Positions 34,320-43,764 are shown, counted from the first letter of the stretch. The stretch is 64,000 nucleotides of DNA from Bradyrhizobium sp. 138 (GCF_023074075.1 NZ_JADPKT010000087.1:1-64000); one strand, 5' to 3'. Numbers and translations are program-made. Notes: a model not told the origin generated them from the sequence alone.

Positions 34320-35808
34320 ACCCCCTCATCCGAGCATCGTCGTCATCAAGGACAACAATGCGCTGGTGATCCATGTGCTGGACGAGGCCGCCGAGCGGCT
34401 CGGCCTGTATATCGGCCAGCCGCTGGCGAATGCGCGGGCGATGTGTCCGGATTTGCGGGTGTTCGACGCCGATGTCGTGGCGGATGCGAAGACGCTCAGC
34501 GACATCGCCGACTGGTGCGACCGCTTCACGCCGCTGGTGGCGCTCGACCCGCCGCACGGGCTGTTCCTCGATATCACCGGCTGCGCGCATCTGTTCGGCA
34601 GCGAGGCGGCGCTGCTCAAGACGCTGATTCGTGCGCTCGCGCGTCAGGGCTTCGCCGTCGGTGCGGCGATCGCCGGGACCTCAGTTTGTGCGCGTACGCT
34701 GACGCGGCAGGCATCTAGCAGCATCGTTGCCGATGGCGGGGAGGCGGCGGCGATCGAGCGATTTCCGGTGTCCGCGCTCGGCGCGGGCGAGGCTATCACC
34801 ACCGGCCTGCGCCGTGCCGGCCTGAAGACCATCGGCGACGTCGCCGCGCGCGCGCCAAGCGAGATCACGGCGCGGTTCGGCGCGCGGTTCTCCACACTGC
34901 TCGCGCATGCGCTGGGGCAGGGCGATGCGCCGATCAATCCGCGCAAGCCGCTGCCCGATTACATCGTGGAGAAGCGCTTCGCCGAGCCGATCGCGACCGA
35001 CACCATGATCGCGATGACGCTGTCGCGGCTCGCTGACACGTTGATTGCCTCCATGGAGAAACAGGGCAAAGGCGCGCGCCGGCTCGAGGCGGCGTTCTTC
35101 CGCACCGACGGCGTGGTGCGCATGATCATGGTCGAGACCGGACGCCCGGTGACGCGAAGCGCGGTGATCGACCGTCTGTTCCGCGAACGCCTCGATGCGC
35201 TCGCCGATCCCCTCGATCCCGGCTTCGGCTTCGACATGGTGCGCCTGTCGGCGAGCCGCACCGAGATCGTGGTGCAGGAGCAGCGCGATCTCGACGCCCA
35301 TGTCCACGACAATGACGAGCTTGCCGCGTTGATCGATCGCATCGCCGCCCGCATCGGCGGAAAGCGCGTCGTCGTGCACCTGCCGCAGGATACGCATATC
35401 CCCGAATGTGCGGCGATGGCCGCGCCGGCGCAGCATCATCTCGCTGCCGCCATGCAGGCCGAATGGCCCGCACGTGTCGAGAGCGAGCCGCCGCTGCGCC
35501 CCTTGCGGCTGTTCGACAAGCCGGAGCCGGTCACCGTGCCGTTTGCGACCGTGCCCGACGGACCGCCGCATCAATTCACCTGGCGTCGCGCAAAACATGC
35601 GGTGGTGCGGGTGGAAGGGCCCGAGCGCATCGCGATGGAATGGTGGCGGCAGGACGGCAAGCAGCTGACGCGGGATTATTTCCGTATCGAGGATGCCGAG
35701 GGTCTGCGCTTCTGGATCTTTCGCGACGGTCTCTACGAGGGCGAGGTGTTCGACGCCGACGGCAAGCCCGCTCCGCCCAACTGGTATGTGCACGGTCTCT
35801 TCGCATGA
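34216..35808 (+). CDS. imuB: ImuB, catalytically inactive Y-family polymerase-like protein
   Basis: A 530-residue Y-family fold protein, the hub of the ImuA-ImuB-DnaE2 mutasome that bridges to the sliding clamp. The palm start reads LWLPRLPIDRIQR where true Y-family polymerases have the D.D.FF motif, so the metal ligands are missing, as expected for ImuB. Further parts are the WCDRFTPLVALDPPHGLFLDITGCAHLFG palm core, a helix-hairpin-helix thumb (TTGLRRAGLKTIGDVAAR), and a little-finger and C-terminal tail ending WYVHGLFA. ATG 34216 lies inside imuA; the TGA overlaps the dnaE2 ATG (ATGA). The three genes are translationally coupled. Confidence 0.92.
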   Translation: MSASSVSRRRILSLWLPRLPIDRIQRFLGSAGLGKPPHPSIVVIKDNNALVIHVLDEAAERLGLYIGQPLANARAMCPDLRVFDADVVADAKTLSDIADWCDRFTPLVALDPPHGLFLDITGCAHLFGSEAALLKTLIRALARQGFAVGAAIAGTSVCARTLTRQASSSIVADGGEAAAIERFPVSALGAGEAITTGLRRAGLKTIGDVAARAPSEITARFGARFSTLLAHALGQGDAPINPRKPLPDYIVEKRFAEPIATDTMIAMTLSRLADTLIASMEKQGKGARRLEAAFFRTDGVVRMIMVETGRPVTRSAVIDRLFRERLDALADPLDPGFGFDMVRLSASRTEIVVQEQRDLDAHVHDNDELAALIDRIAARIGGKRVVVHLPQDTHIPECAAMAAPAQHHLAAAMQAEWPARVESEPPLRPLRLFDKPEPVTVPFATVPDGPPHQFTWRRAKHAVVRVEGPERIAMEWWRQDGKQLTRDYFRIEDAEGLRFWIFRDGLYEGEVFDADGKPAPPNWYVHGLFA

Positions 35809-38800
35809 CTACGCCCGCTTATGCCGAGATCGGCATCACCACGAATTTCTCCTTCCTGCGTGGCGGTTCGGATCCGCGCGCCTATGTGCATCAGGCGAGC
35901 AAGCTCGGCCTTGCCGCGATCGGCATCGCCGATCACAACACGCTGGCCGGCGTGGTGCGCGCCTGGAATGAGCTCGACAACGACAAGGTGCTGCACAAAC
36001 CGAAACTGCTGATCGGCGCGCGCATCGTCTTCGTCGACGGCACCCCCGACATTTTTGTCTATCCGCGCGACCGTGCGGCCTATGGCCGGCTCTGTCAGCT
36101 TCTCACCAGGGGCAAGCGCGGCGACGACATCACGCGGATCGAGAAGGGCGAGTGCCGTCTCACCTTCGCCGATCTTCTGGAGTTTTCGCAAGGCCAGCTC
36201 CTGATCCTGACGCTGCCGCATCGCTTCGAGCCGGCGCAGGCGCTGGATGTCCTCGCAAAGCTTAAAGACAGCCGCGCCGAAGGCGTATGGCTGGCGGCGA
36301 GCCTTATCTATCGCGGTGATGACCGGCGCCGCCTGGCGCTGATCGATGATCTCGCGATGAAGGCAAAGGTGCCGCTGCTCGCAACCAACGAGGTGCTTTA
36401 TCATCATCCCGCGCGCCGTCCGCTGCAGGACGTGCTGACCTGTATCCGGGAAAAGACCACGATCGAGGCGGTCGGGCGGAAGCTGGAAGCCAATGCCGAG
36501 CGGTTCCTGAAGACGCCGCGGGAGATGGCGCGGCTGTTCCGCGATTTTCCTGAAGCGATCGCGGAGACCATGCGCTTTGCGGACAGAATCGATTTCTCGC
36601 TCGACCAGCTCAAATACCAATATCCTGATGAGCCGGTGCCGCCGGGAAAGACCGCGCAGGGGCATCTGGAGGATCTGACCTGGGCGGGCGTCGACAAATA
36701 TTTCGACGGCAAGATCGACGACAAGTTGCGCGCGACCTTGGAGAAGGAACTCGCGCTGATCGCCGAGCTGAAATACGCGCATTACTTCCTCACCGTGCAT
36801 GACATCGTGCACTATGCGCGCAGCCAGAACATTTTGTGTCAGGGGCGGGGATCGGCGGCGAATTCGGCCGTGTGCTACGTGCTCGGCATCACCTCGGTCG
36901 ATCCGACCAAGGTCGATCTGTTGTTCGAGCGCTTCATCTCCAAGGAGCGGCTGGAGCCGCCCGACATCGACGTCGATTTCGAGCATTCACGCCGCGAGGA
37001 GGTGATGCAATATGTCTATCGCCGTTACGGCCGTCACCGCGCCGCGATCATCGCCACCGTCATCCACTACCGTCCGCGCAGCGCCATCCGCGACGTCGGC
37101 AAGGCGCTGGGCCTGACCGAGGACGTCACCGCCGCGCTCGCCGATACGGTGTGGGGCAGCTGGGGCAAAGGCCTCAACGACATGCAGGTCAGGCAGGCCG
37201 GCCTCGATCCCAACAATCCCATGATCAACCTCGCGGTCGAGCTTGCGACCGAGCTGATCGAATTCCCGCGCCATCTCTCCCAGCATGTCGGCGGCTATGT
37301 GCTGACGCAGGACCGGCTCGACACCTATGTGCCGATCGGCAATGCCGCGATGGATGACCGCACCTTCATCGAATGGGACAAGGACGACGTCGATGCGCTT
37401 CATATGATGAAGGTCGACGTGCTCGCGCTGGGCATGCTGACCTGCATCCGGAAATGTTTCGACTTGATCGATCAGCACAAGGGTAAGCGCTGGGTGCTGG
37501 CGAGCGTCCCGCAGGACGATCCCAAGGTTTACGACATGCTGTGCGATGGGGAATCGCTCGGCGTGTTCCAGGTCGAGAGCCGCGCGCAGATGAACATGCT
37601 GCCGCGCCTGAAGCCGCGGACTTTCTACGACCTCGTCATCGAGGTCGCGATCGTGCGGCCGGGTCCGATCCAGGGCGATATGGTGCATCCTTACTTGCGG
37701 CGGCGGAACGGTCTGGAGGAGGTTCGTTATCCCTCGCCAGCGCCCGAGCATGGCCCCGCGGACGAGCTCTACAAGGTGCTGCACAAGACGAAAGGCGTGC
37801 CCCTGTTCCAGGAGCAGGCGATGCGGATTGCGATCGAAGCCGCCAAATTCACCTCCGAGGAGGCCAACGGCCTGCGCCGTTCGATGGCGACCTTCCGCAA
37901 TGTCGGCACGATCGGCCAATACGAGGAGAAGCTGATCGGCAACATGGTGGCGCGCGGCTACGATGCCAACTTTGCCAGAAGCTGCTTTGACCAGATCAAG
38001 GGCTTTGGCTCCTATGGCTTTCCGGAGAGCCATGCCGCGAGCTTTGCACAGCTGGTCTACATTTCTTCGTGGCTGAAGCACTACCATCCCGACGCCTTCT
38101 GCTGCGGTCTGTTGAACTCGCAGCCGATGGGCTTTTATGCGCCGGCGCAGATCGTCGGCGATGCCCGCAAGAACGGCGTCGAGGTCCGCGACATCGACGT
38201 GTCCTACAGCTTTGCGCAAAACACGCTGGAGGAGGGGAGCGGCAAATTCTGCGCCGTGCGCCTGGGCTTCCGCCAGATCGATGGCTTCCACTGGCTGGAC
38301 GAGGATGAGGAGAGACTGAAACGCTCTCAGCTGTCATTCAGAGACTTACCTGAAGAACTTCCCGTGATTGGGCCGGTCTTGCCGCAGGCTCCGTTCACCT
38401 CTCCCCAACGGGGAGAGGTCGATTTGCGAAGCAAATCGGGTGAGGGGGCTCAGGTCCCTCGAGAGACCGTACTCCTCACCCGCGCCTTCGGCGCGACCTC
38501 TCCCTATGGGAGAGGTGTAGCACCGCCGATGCCTCAGCTAGACTGGGCCGACCGCATTGTCGCCGCCCGCACCCGGCGGCCCTTCACTTCGCTCGAGGAC
38601 TTTGCCCGCGATACCGGCCTGCCCAAGCGCGCGCTGATCTTGCTGGCGGATGCCGACGCGTTCCGCTCGCTCGGGCTCGACCGCCGCGAGGCGCTGTGGC
38701 AGGTGCGGCGGCTGCCCGACGACGTGCCGCTGCCGCTGTTCGAGGCGGCGACCGCGCGCGAGCAGCCGGATGAGCATGCGAAGCCACTGCCGCTGATGCC

Positions 38801-39353
38801 GCGCGCCGAGCAGGTGGTCGCGGACTACCAGACCATCCGGCTCTCGCTGAAGGGCCATCCGATGGAATTCTTGCGCGAGATGTTTTCGCGCGAGCGGGTG
38901 GTGGCTTGCAAGGCCATCAGCCATGAGAACGAGCGGCGCCGCGTCCGCTGCGCTGGTGTGGTTCTGGTGCGGCAACGACCGGGCAGCGCCAGCGGCGTCG
39001 TGTTCATGACGCTGGAGGACGAAACCGGCATCGCCAATGTCGTGGTGTGGCCCAAGATCATGGAGCAGTACCGGAAAGAAGTGATGGGCGCGCGCCTCAT
39101 CCTGGTCGAAGGCTATATCCAGAGCAGCCCCGAGAAGGTGACACATCTCATTGCCCAGCGCATGGTCGATCGCTCGCACGATCTGGTCGGCCTCGCGGGC
39201 GATGCCCTGGGCCGCAAGCATCCGGTGCCGGCAGGCGCCACATTGGTCGAGCCGCTCAACGAAGACCCCCGCGCGCTCGCAGACATGCCAGCGCAAAAAA
39301 TCCGCCACCCCCGCAACGTCCGCATCCTGCCGCCGTCGCGGGATTTTCATTGA
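35805..39353 (+). CDS. dnaE2: DnaE2, error-prone DNA polymerase (carries an inserted repeat)
   Basis: An 1182-residue alpha-type polymerase that performs mutagenic bypass with ImuA/B. The PHP domain is N-terminal (GITTNFSFLRGGSDP, then IADHNTLAG). The polymerase core has QGRGSAANSAVCYVLGIT and PPDIDVDFEHSRREEVM (about residues 385-401) with the catalytic Asp pair. Helix-hairpin-helix and OB-fold (GVVFMTLEDETGIANVVVWP) regions follow. Between FHWLDEDEE and DWADRIVAAR it contains about 80 extra residues, including bases 38396-38517, a palindromic repeat that reads through in frame (about residues 865-904). The start is ATG 35805 at the imuB stop; the frame upstream is imuB shadow. Polymerase motifs are intact, so it may still work. 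Confidence 0.94.
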   Translation: MTTPAYAEIGITTNFSFLRGGSDPRAYVHQASKLGLAAIGIADHNTLAGVVRAWNELDNDKVLHKPKLLIGARIVFVDGTPDIFVYPRDRAAYGRLCQLLTRGKRGDDITRIEKGECRLTFADLLEFSQGQLLILTLPHRFEPAQALDVLAKLKDSRAEGVWLAASLIYRGDDRRRLALIDDLAMKAKVPLLATNEVLYHHPARRPLQDVLTCIREKTTIEAVGRKLEANAERFLKTPREMARLFRDFPEAIAETMRFADRIDFSLDQLKYQYPDEPVPPGKTAQGHLEDLTWAGVDKYFDGKIDDKLRATLEKELALIAELKYAHYFLTVHDIVHYARSQNILCQGRGSAANSAVCYVLGITSVDPTKVDLLFERFISKERLEPPDIDVDFEHSRREEVMQYVYRRYGRHRAAIIATVIHYRPRSAIRDVGKALGLTEDVTAALADTVWGSWGKGLNDMQVRQAGLDPNNPMINLAVELATELIEFPRHLSQHVGGYVLTQDRLDTYVPIGNAAMDDRTFIEWDKDDVDALHMMKVDVLALGMLTCIRKCFDLIDQHKGKRWVLASVPQDDPKVYDMLCDGESLGVFQVESRAQMNMLPRLKPRTFYDLVIEVAIVRPGPIQGDMVHPYLRRRNGLEEVRYPSPAPEHGPADELYKVLHKTKGVPLFQEQAMRIAIEAAKFTSEEANGLRRSMATFRNVGTIGQYEEKLIGNMVARGYDANFARSCFDQIKGFGSYGFPESHAASFAQLVYISSWLKHYHPDAFCCGLLNSQPMGFYAPAQIVGDARKNGVEVRDIDVSYSFAQNTLEEGSGKFCAVRLGFRQIDGFHWLDEDEERLKRSQLSFRDLPEELPVIGPVLPQAPFTSPQRGEVDLRSKSGEGAQVPRETVLLTRAFGATSPYGRGVAPPMPQLDWADRIVAARTRRPFTSLEDFARDTGLPKRALILLADADAFRSLGLDRREALWQVRRLPDDVPLPLFEAATAREQPDEHAKPLPLMPRAEQVVADYQTIRLSLKGHPMEFLREMFSRERVVACKAISHENERRRVRCAGVVLVRQRPGSASGVVFMTLEDETGIANVVVWPKIMEQYRKEVMGARLILVEGYIQSSPEKVTHLIAQRMVDRSHDLVGLAGDALGRKHPVPAGATLVEPLNEDPRALADMPAQKIRHPRNVRILPPSRDFH
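38396..38517. repeat. Dispersed palindromic repeat (family E) inside dnaE2
   Basis: Begins CACCTCTCCCC and ends with the inverted GGGAGAGGTG. Internal pairs are GATTTGCGAAGCAAATC, a GGGTGAGG/CCTCACCC pair, and GCGCCTTCGGCGC. All arms are palindromic, as in intergenic repetitive elements, yet it is entirely within the dnaE2 reading frame and has no stop codon in that frame. Confidence 0.85.
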
Positions 39354-39380
39354 AGCTGTGCGTCTCCAGCTCAGCTGCCG

Positions 39381-39491
39381 TAGGGTGGGCAAAGGCGCGT
39401 GAGCGCCGTGCCCACCATTCGCGAAAGCCGTGGGCACGCTTCCGCCTTCGCTCTTCGAGCTACGGCGGACAAGTCGCTTTGCCCACCCTAC
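39381..39491. repeat. Dispersed palindromic repeat, family A, copy 2 (with nested mini-element)
   Basis: Has the family A ends (TAGGGTGGGCAAAG and CTTTGCCCACCCTA). Compared with copies 1 and 3 it has 33 extra bases at 39443-39475 (CGCCTTCG…CGGCGGACAAGTC) after CGCTTC. It fills the space between dnaE2 and the convergent SDR gene. Confidence 0.82.
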
Positions 39492-39506
39492 GCCTGAGCT
39501 AACGAT

Positions 39507-40277
39507 CTAGAAATTCACCCGGTTCGAGATCGCGCCGTCCACGACGAGATTCGATCCCGTGGTGAACCCCGACACAGGGCTCGCCAGAAACACCGCCGCG
39601 CTGGCAATGTCCTGCGGCGTTGCCATGCGGCCGGTTGGGTTGCGCTTCATCGCGTCGTTGTAACGCTCGGGCATGTTCTTCTCGATCATCTCCCAGACGC
39701 CGCCCTTGAAATAGACGGTGCCGGGTGACACGACATTCACGCGGATCTTCTTCTTGGCGTATTGCCGCGCCAATCCCTTGGCCATGTGGATCAGCGCGGC
39801 CTTGATCGGGCCGTAGGAGCTGGCCGTGTCGGCCTGCGCTGCCGAGATCGATGAGATGATGACGAAGGCCGCATCGCCGTCTCTCGCGCCGCTCGTTTCG
39901 AGGAAGGGCCGGGCGGCATCGAACGCATGCACGGCGCCGAGCAGGTCGAGCTGGAAATTCTGCTGCCAGGATGCGGCGTCGTGGCCTTGCGCCATCGCGC
40001 CGGCATTGGAGAACAGCATGTCGATGCCGCCGAGCTCCTTTGCCGCGCCCTCGATCCAGGATTTCAGCGCTGCGCCGTCGATGATGTCGACCGGGCTGCC
40101 GGTGGCTTTGACGCCGCTCGCCTTCAATTCGGTGACGGTGGTGGCAACTTGATCGGCATTGCGCGCACACACCGCGACATTGGCACCTTCACCGGCCAGC
40201 GTCGCCGCAATCGCCCGTCCAATGCCGCGTGTGCCGCCGAGCACAATGGCGTTCTTTCCTTTGAGACCGAAATCCAT
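39507..40277 (-). CDS. Short-chain dehydrogenase/reductase
   Basis: A 256-residue SDR. The cofactor motif is AIVLGGTRGIGRAIA (TGxxxGIG with Leu-Gly-Gly in place of TG), residues 10-24. The active site is ISSISAAQADTASSYGPIKAAL with the Ser, Tyr and Lys of the S-YxxxK triad, and the NAGAM segment follows the usual NAG. The ARN after CARNAD suggests NADP rather than NAD. The substrate is unknown; the N-terminal and C-terminal segments (ending NLVVDGAISNRVNF) are typical of 3-oxoacyl-ACP-reductase-like enzymes. ATG 40277 is the start; the frame runs further upstream through repeats. Confidence 0.9.
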   Translation of the reverse strand: MDFGLKGKNAIVLGGTRGIGRAIAATLAGEGANVAVCARNADQVATTVTELKASGVKATGSPVDIIDGAALKSWIEGAAKELGGIDMLFSNAGAMAQGHDAASWQQNFQLDLLGAVHAFDAARPFLETSGARDGDAAFVIISSISAAQADTASSYGPIKAALIHMAKGLARQYAKKKIRVNVVSPGTVYFKGGVWEMIEKNMPERYNDAMKRNPTGRMATPQDIASAAVFLASPVSGFTTGSNLVVDGAISNRVNF

Positions 40278-40345
40278 TGTTTGGTTTTCCTTGTTGTTGT
40301 GCCGCAAGCATAGCCGTTTCTCGAATTGCCCAGAAGCCTCCACAT

Positions 40346-40433
40346 CGTCATTGCGAGCGCAGCGAAGCAATCCAGGAATGCATCCGCGGAAACGGTCTGG
40401 ATTGCTTCGTCGCAAGAGCTCCTCGCAATGACG
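40346..40433. repeat. Dispersed repeat, family B, copy 2
   Basis: Begins CGTCATTGCGAGCG and ends CTCGCAATGACG, with the same CAATCCAGG/CTGGATTG core as 19567-19683 but without the 30-base nested element. Confidence 0.82.
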
Positions 40434-40485
40434 TGGAGAGAGGCGCAGCTTGTTGAGCGATCTCGTGCCTCATCCTCAATTGCCG

Positions 40486-40573
40486 TTGGGTGGGCAAAGA
40501 CGCGTGAGCGCCGTGCCCACCATTCCTCAACTTGTACAAAAGTCGTGGGCACGCTTCGCTTTGCCCACCCTAC
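40486..40573. repeat. Dispersed palindromic repeat, family A, copy 3
   Basis: GGGTGGGCAAAG…GTGCCCACC…GTGGGCACGCTTCGCTTTGCCCACCC, the plain form without the nested element. It sits 52 bases after family B copy 2, together filling the 320-base gap between the SDR gene and the small membrane protein. Confidence 0.83.
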
Positions 40574-40598
40574 AAAAGCTCGTAACAAATTCTTCCCC

Positions 40599-40886
40599 TC
40601 ACTCCGGTGCCGCTCCGACCGGTGGGCCGCCGGGCGGGCGGTGCAGGAAGGTCAGCGAGGCGTAGGCGCCGACCCATGAGCCGATCGCGGCGAAGGCGAC
40701 GTAAAAGGCGTTCTCGGTGTAGCTGATCACGGCGTAGGAGGACAGCATGTACCAGACCGCGCTCCAGGTCGCGGCCGGCACGCGCTTGCGCGCGACGACG
40801 GCCGAGGTGAACATCACATAGACCGCGTCGGTGGCCGCCGTTGCGACGAATACGGCGCCCGCGGTGAGGGGATCGATGGCGGCCAT
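40599..40886 (-). CDS. Small inner-membrane protein of unknown function
   Basis: A 95-residue protein with three predicted TM helices (about residues 5-24, 38-56, 58-80). The sequence is AGAVFVATAATDAVYVMFTSAVVARKRVPAATWSAVWYMLSSY and then ENAFYVAFAAIGSWVGAYASLTFL, and it ends in a Pro/Gly-rich tail. ATG 40886 (MAAIDPLTAG) has AAGGATT upstream. I do not recognise the family, although similar short proteins occur in Bradyrhizobium. It is divergent from the CoA-transferase gene. Confidence 0.6.
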   Translation of the reverse strand: MAAIDPLTAGAVFVATAATDAVYVMFTSAVVARKRVPAATWSAVWYMLSSYAVISYTENAFYVAFAAIGSWVGAYASLTFLHRPPGGPPVGAAPE

Positions 40887-40943
40887 TGCAATCCTTTCTC
40901 TGAACGTGGGATGGTCGGGAAAACTAAAGCGAGAGAAGCGGCC

Positions 40944-42368
40944 ATGCAAAGCCCCGCCGATATTCTCAAGGGCATCTGGACCTCCGCCGGCGGCGATCAG
41001 GCTGCGCTCGAACGCGTGCGGCTGACGGGCGAGGAGCCGCAGATTCCGTCCTCATTCCGTGTTGCCGTCGCCGGACAGACGACGATAGCTGCCGCCGGGC
41101 TCGCGGCCGCCGAGATCTGGCGGCTGCGCAGCGGCAAGACGCAGGACGTCCATGTCGACATGCGCCACGCCGTCGCCGAGTGCCGCTCCGAACGCTATCT
41201 CCGCCTTGACGACAAGCCGCCGCCGCCGGCCTGGGACGCCATCGCCGGTGTCTACAGGACCGGAGACAACCGCTTCGTGCGCTGTCACACCAACTTTCCG
41301 CATCACCGCGATGCCGTCTGCAAGGTGCTCGGCTGCAAGGCCGAGCGCGACGAGGTGCAGGCGGCGCTGATGCATTGGAAGGGAGAAGATTTCGAGACTG
41401 CGGCCTACGCTGCGGGCGGCGTCGTTGCCCTGATGCGCAGCTACGACGAATGGTCCGCGCTGCCGCAGGCGCGTGCGCTGGCGCAATTGCCGCTGATCTC
41501 GATCGAGAAGATCGGCGAAGCCGCGCCAAAGCCGTGGCCCCAAGGATCATCGAAGGGATCATCGAACAACGATCGTCCACTCTCGGGGCTTCGCGTGCTC
41601 GATCTCTCCCGCGTCATCGCAGGTCCCGTCGCCGGCCGCACGCTCGCTGCGCATGGCGCGGACGTGCTGCTGGTGTCGGGACCGGAACTGCCCGCCATTG
41701 ACTGGCTCACCATCGACACCGGTCGCGGCAAGCTCACCACCTTCATCGAGTTGAAGAGCGAGACGGGCAGGGCACAATTGCGCGAGCTGCTAGAGGATGC
41801 CGACATCTTCTCGCAAGGCTATCGCCCGCGTGCGCTTGCCGCCCTCGGTTTTTCGCCGGAGGATGCCGCGAAGATCAATCCCGGCATCGTCTATGTGACG
41901 CTGTCGGCCTACGGCCACACCGGCCCCTGGGCCGAGCGGCGCGGCTTCGATTCCCTGGTGCAGACCACGAGCGGATTCAACCACGCCGAGGGGCGTGCTG
42001 CCGGCCTCGAGGGTCCCAAGGAATTGCCGGCGCAGATGCTCGACCACGCCACCGGCTATCTGATGGCGTTCGGCGCGATGATGGCCAAGGCGCGTCAGGC
42101 GCGCGCCGGCGGCAGCTGGCACGTGCGCGTGTCGCTGGCGCAGACCGGACGCTGGCTGTGGAATCTCGGCAGGCTCGACGGCGGGCTGAATACCCCGGAT
42201 CTTACGGGGGCGGCCGTACATACTGCGTTCATCGAGAGCATGCCATCTGGCTTCGGCATGTTGAAGGCGGTGCGCCATTCGGCGCTGCTGTCGACGACGC
42301 CGGCGCAATGGAGCCGTCCGGCGATGCCGCTCGGCAGTCATCCGGCACAGTGGCCGGTGCCAAGCTGA
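40944..42368 (+). CDS. CoA-transferase, CaiB/BaiF (class III) family
   Basis: A 474-residue protein of the formyl-CoA/carnitine-CoA transferase family. The C-terminal domain from about residue 210 shows LSGLRVLDLSRVIAGPVAGRTLAAHGADVLLV, ELLEDADIFSQGYRPRALAALGF and VYVTLSAYGHTGPWAERRGFDSLVQTTSGF. The usual catalytic aspartate region is hard to place, and the N-terminal ~200 residues lack the canonical start of the family, so it may be a divergent member (the domain appears duplicated or permuted). ATG 40944 (MQSPADIL) has AGCGAGAGAAG upstream. The substrate is unknown. Confidence 0.75.
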   Translation: MQSPADILKGIWTSAGGDQAALERVRLTGEEPQIPSSFRVAVAGQTTIAAAGLAAAEIWRLRSGKTQDVHVDMRHAVAECRSERYLRLDDKPPPPAWDAIAGVYRTGDNRFVRCHTNFPHHRDAVCKVLGCKAERDEVQAALMHWKGEDFETAAYAAGGVVALMRSYDEWSALPQARALAQLPLISIEKIGEAAPKPWPQGSSKGSSNNDRPLSGLRVLDLSRVIAGPVAGRTLAAHGADVLLVSGPELPAIDWLTIDTGRGKLTTFIELKSETGRAQLRELLEDADIFSQGYRPRALAALGFSPEDAAKINPGIVYVTLSAYGHTGPWAERRGFDSLVQTTSGFNHAEGRAAGLEGPKELPAQMLDHATGYLMAFGAMMAKARQARAGGSWHVRVSLAQTGRWLWNLGRLDGGLNTPDLTGAAVHTAFIESMPSGFGMLKAVRHSALLSTTPAQWSRPAMPLGSHPAQWPVPS

Positions 42369-42513
42369 CACGAAGCTGACATGTCGCAAAATTTTAACGT
42401 CGACCGCGAGGCGTCCTGCGTTTTTTAGGTTGTTTGAAATCAGAATTCGGCACTATTAGCGCGACCGATGAGGCAGTCATTTGCCGAGATCGTCGCAGAC
42501 ACGACCGGGCTAA

Positions 42514-43764
42514 ATGGTAGTTGAAAATACCAAGCGATTGCAGGTGTTTACAAAACAACGGATGATCACGTCCGTAGTTTTACTGGCTCTTGCCGGTGTC
42601 GGCGCCGGTGTCTACGGCTTCCTCACTTCGGGGCCCAAGGAAAAGAAGCACTCCGAGATCTCCAGCCAGTCGCGCAGGAATGCGCAGAACTTCACGCCGA
42701 CGCCGTCCGAATGGGCGACGCTGACGATCGAGCCGGTCAAGGCCAGGAGCTTCCGCGCCGAGTATGTCACCGAGGGCAAGGTCGCCGTCGATGAGGACCG
42801 CTCGACGCCGGTGTTCTCGCCCTATGCGGGCCGCGTCACCAAGCTGCTGGCCAAGCCGGGCGAGACGCTGAAGCAGGGTCAACCGCTGTTCACGATCGAG
42901 GCCGCCGACACGGTGCAGGCCCAGAATGATTTCATCGCGGCGATGACCGCGCAGAACAAGGCCAAGTCGGCGCTCGAGCTTTCCGACATCCAGTTCAAGC
43001 GCGCCAAGGACCTCTATGAGGGCCATGCCATTCCGCTCAAGGATTATCAGCAGGCGGAAGCGACCCAGGTTCAGGCGCGAAACGACATGCGCTCCTCGGG
43101 GACCGCGCTGGAAGCCGCGCGCAACAAGCTGCGCATCCTCGGCTTCACCGACGAGACCATCAAGGCGTTCCAGGACAAGGGCGTCATCGATCGGGAGATC
43201 ACGATCTATTCGCCGATATCAGGCACGGTCGTGCAGCGCAAGATCGGCCCAGGCCAGTACGTCAATTCCGGTGCCAGCGATCCGGTCTTCGTGATCGGCG
43301 ACCTCTCGACGGTCTGGCTCACCGCGTTCGTGCGCGAAAGCGATGCCGCGGCGATCTGCATCGGTCAGGACATCACCGTCAACGTGATGGCGCTGCCGGG
43401 TCGGCCGTTGACGGCCAAAATCAATTACGTCGCCGCTGCGATTGATCCCAACTCCCGCCGCCTGCTGGTTCGCGCCACCATCGACAACAAGGATGGCCTG
43501 CTCAAGCCGGAGATGTTCGCCAACGTCACGATCTACTCGGCCGGTGACCGTGCCGCGCCGGCGGTGCCGAAACAGGCGTTGATCTATGAAGCCGACAAGG
43601 TCCGGATCTGGGTCGCGCGCGAGGACAAATCGGTCGAGCTGCGCCAGATCAAGATCGGCCTCATCAACGGCAATCTCGTCGAGGTCACCAGCAATCTGAA
43701 ACCCGGCGAGCAGATCGTCACCAAAGGCAGCCTGTTCATCGACCGCGCGGCGTCCGGCAGCTGA
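42514..43764 (+). CDS. RND efflux periplasmic adaptor (CusB/CzcB type)
   Basis: A 416-residue membrane-fusion protein, the adaptor of the pump encoded next. It has an N-terminal anchor TM (about residues 18-38), then a lipoyl/barrel-sandwich half (VAVDEDRSTPVFSPYAGRVTKLLAKPGETLKQGQPLFTIEA), a coiled-coil hairpin (about 135-215), the second lipoyl half (SPISGTVVQRKIGPGQYVNSG), a beta-barrel and a C-terminal membrane-proximal domain. The 5' region contains no obvious metal-regulator box. It precedes the pump gene by 29 bases. Confidence 0.88.
   Translation: MVVENTKRLQVFTKQRMITSVVLLALAGVGAGVYGFLTSGPKEKKHSEISSQSRRNAQNFTPTPSEWATLTIEPVKARSFRAEYVTEGKVAVDEDRSTPVFSPYAGRVTKLLAKPGETLKQGQPLFTIEAADTVQAQNDFIAAMTAQNKAKSALELSDIQFKRAKDLYEGHAIPLKDYQQAEATQVQARNDMRSSGTALEAARNKLRILGFTDETIKAFQDKGVIDREITIYSPISGTVVQRKIGPGQYVNSGASDPVFVIGDLSTVWLTAFVRESDAAAICIGQDITVNVMALPGRPLTAKINYVAAAIDPNSRRLLVRATIDNKDGLLKPEMFANVTIYSAGDRAAPAVPKQALIYEADKVRIWVAREDKSVELRQIKIGLINGNLVEVTSNLKPGEQIVTKGSLFIDRAASGS

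Noticed and set aside
35406..35804. 133-codon in-frame extension upstream of dnaE2
   Set aside because: It lies inside imuB and the clear start is the ATG overlapping the imuB stop, where homology begins.
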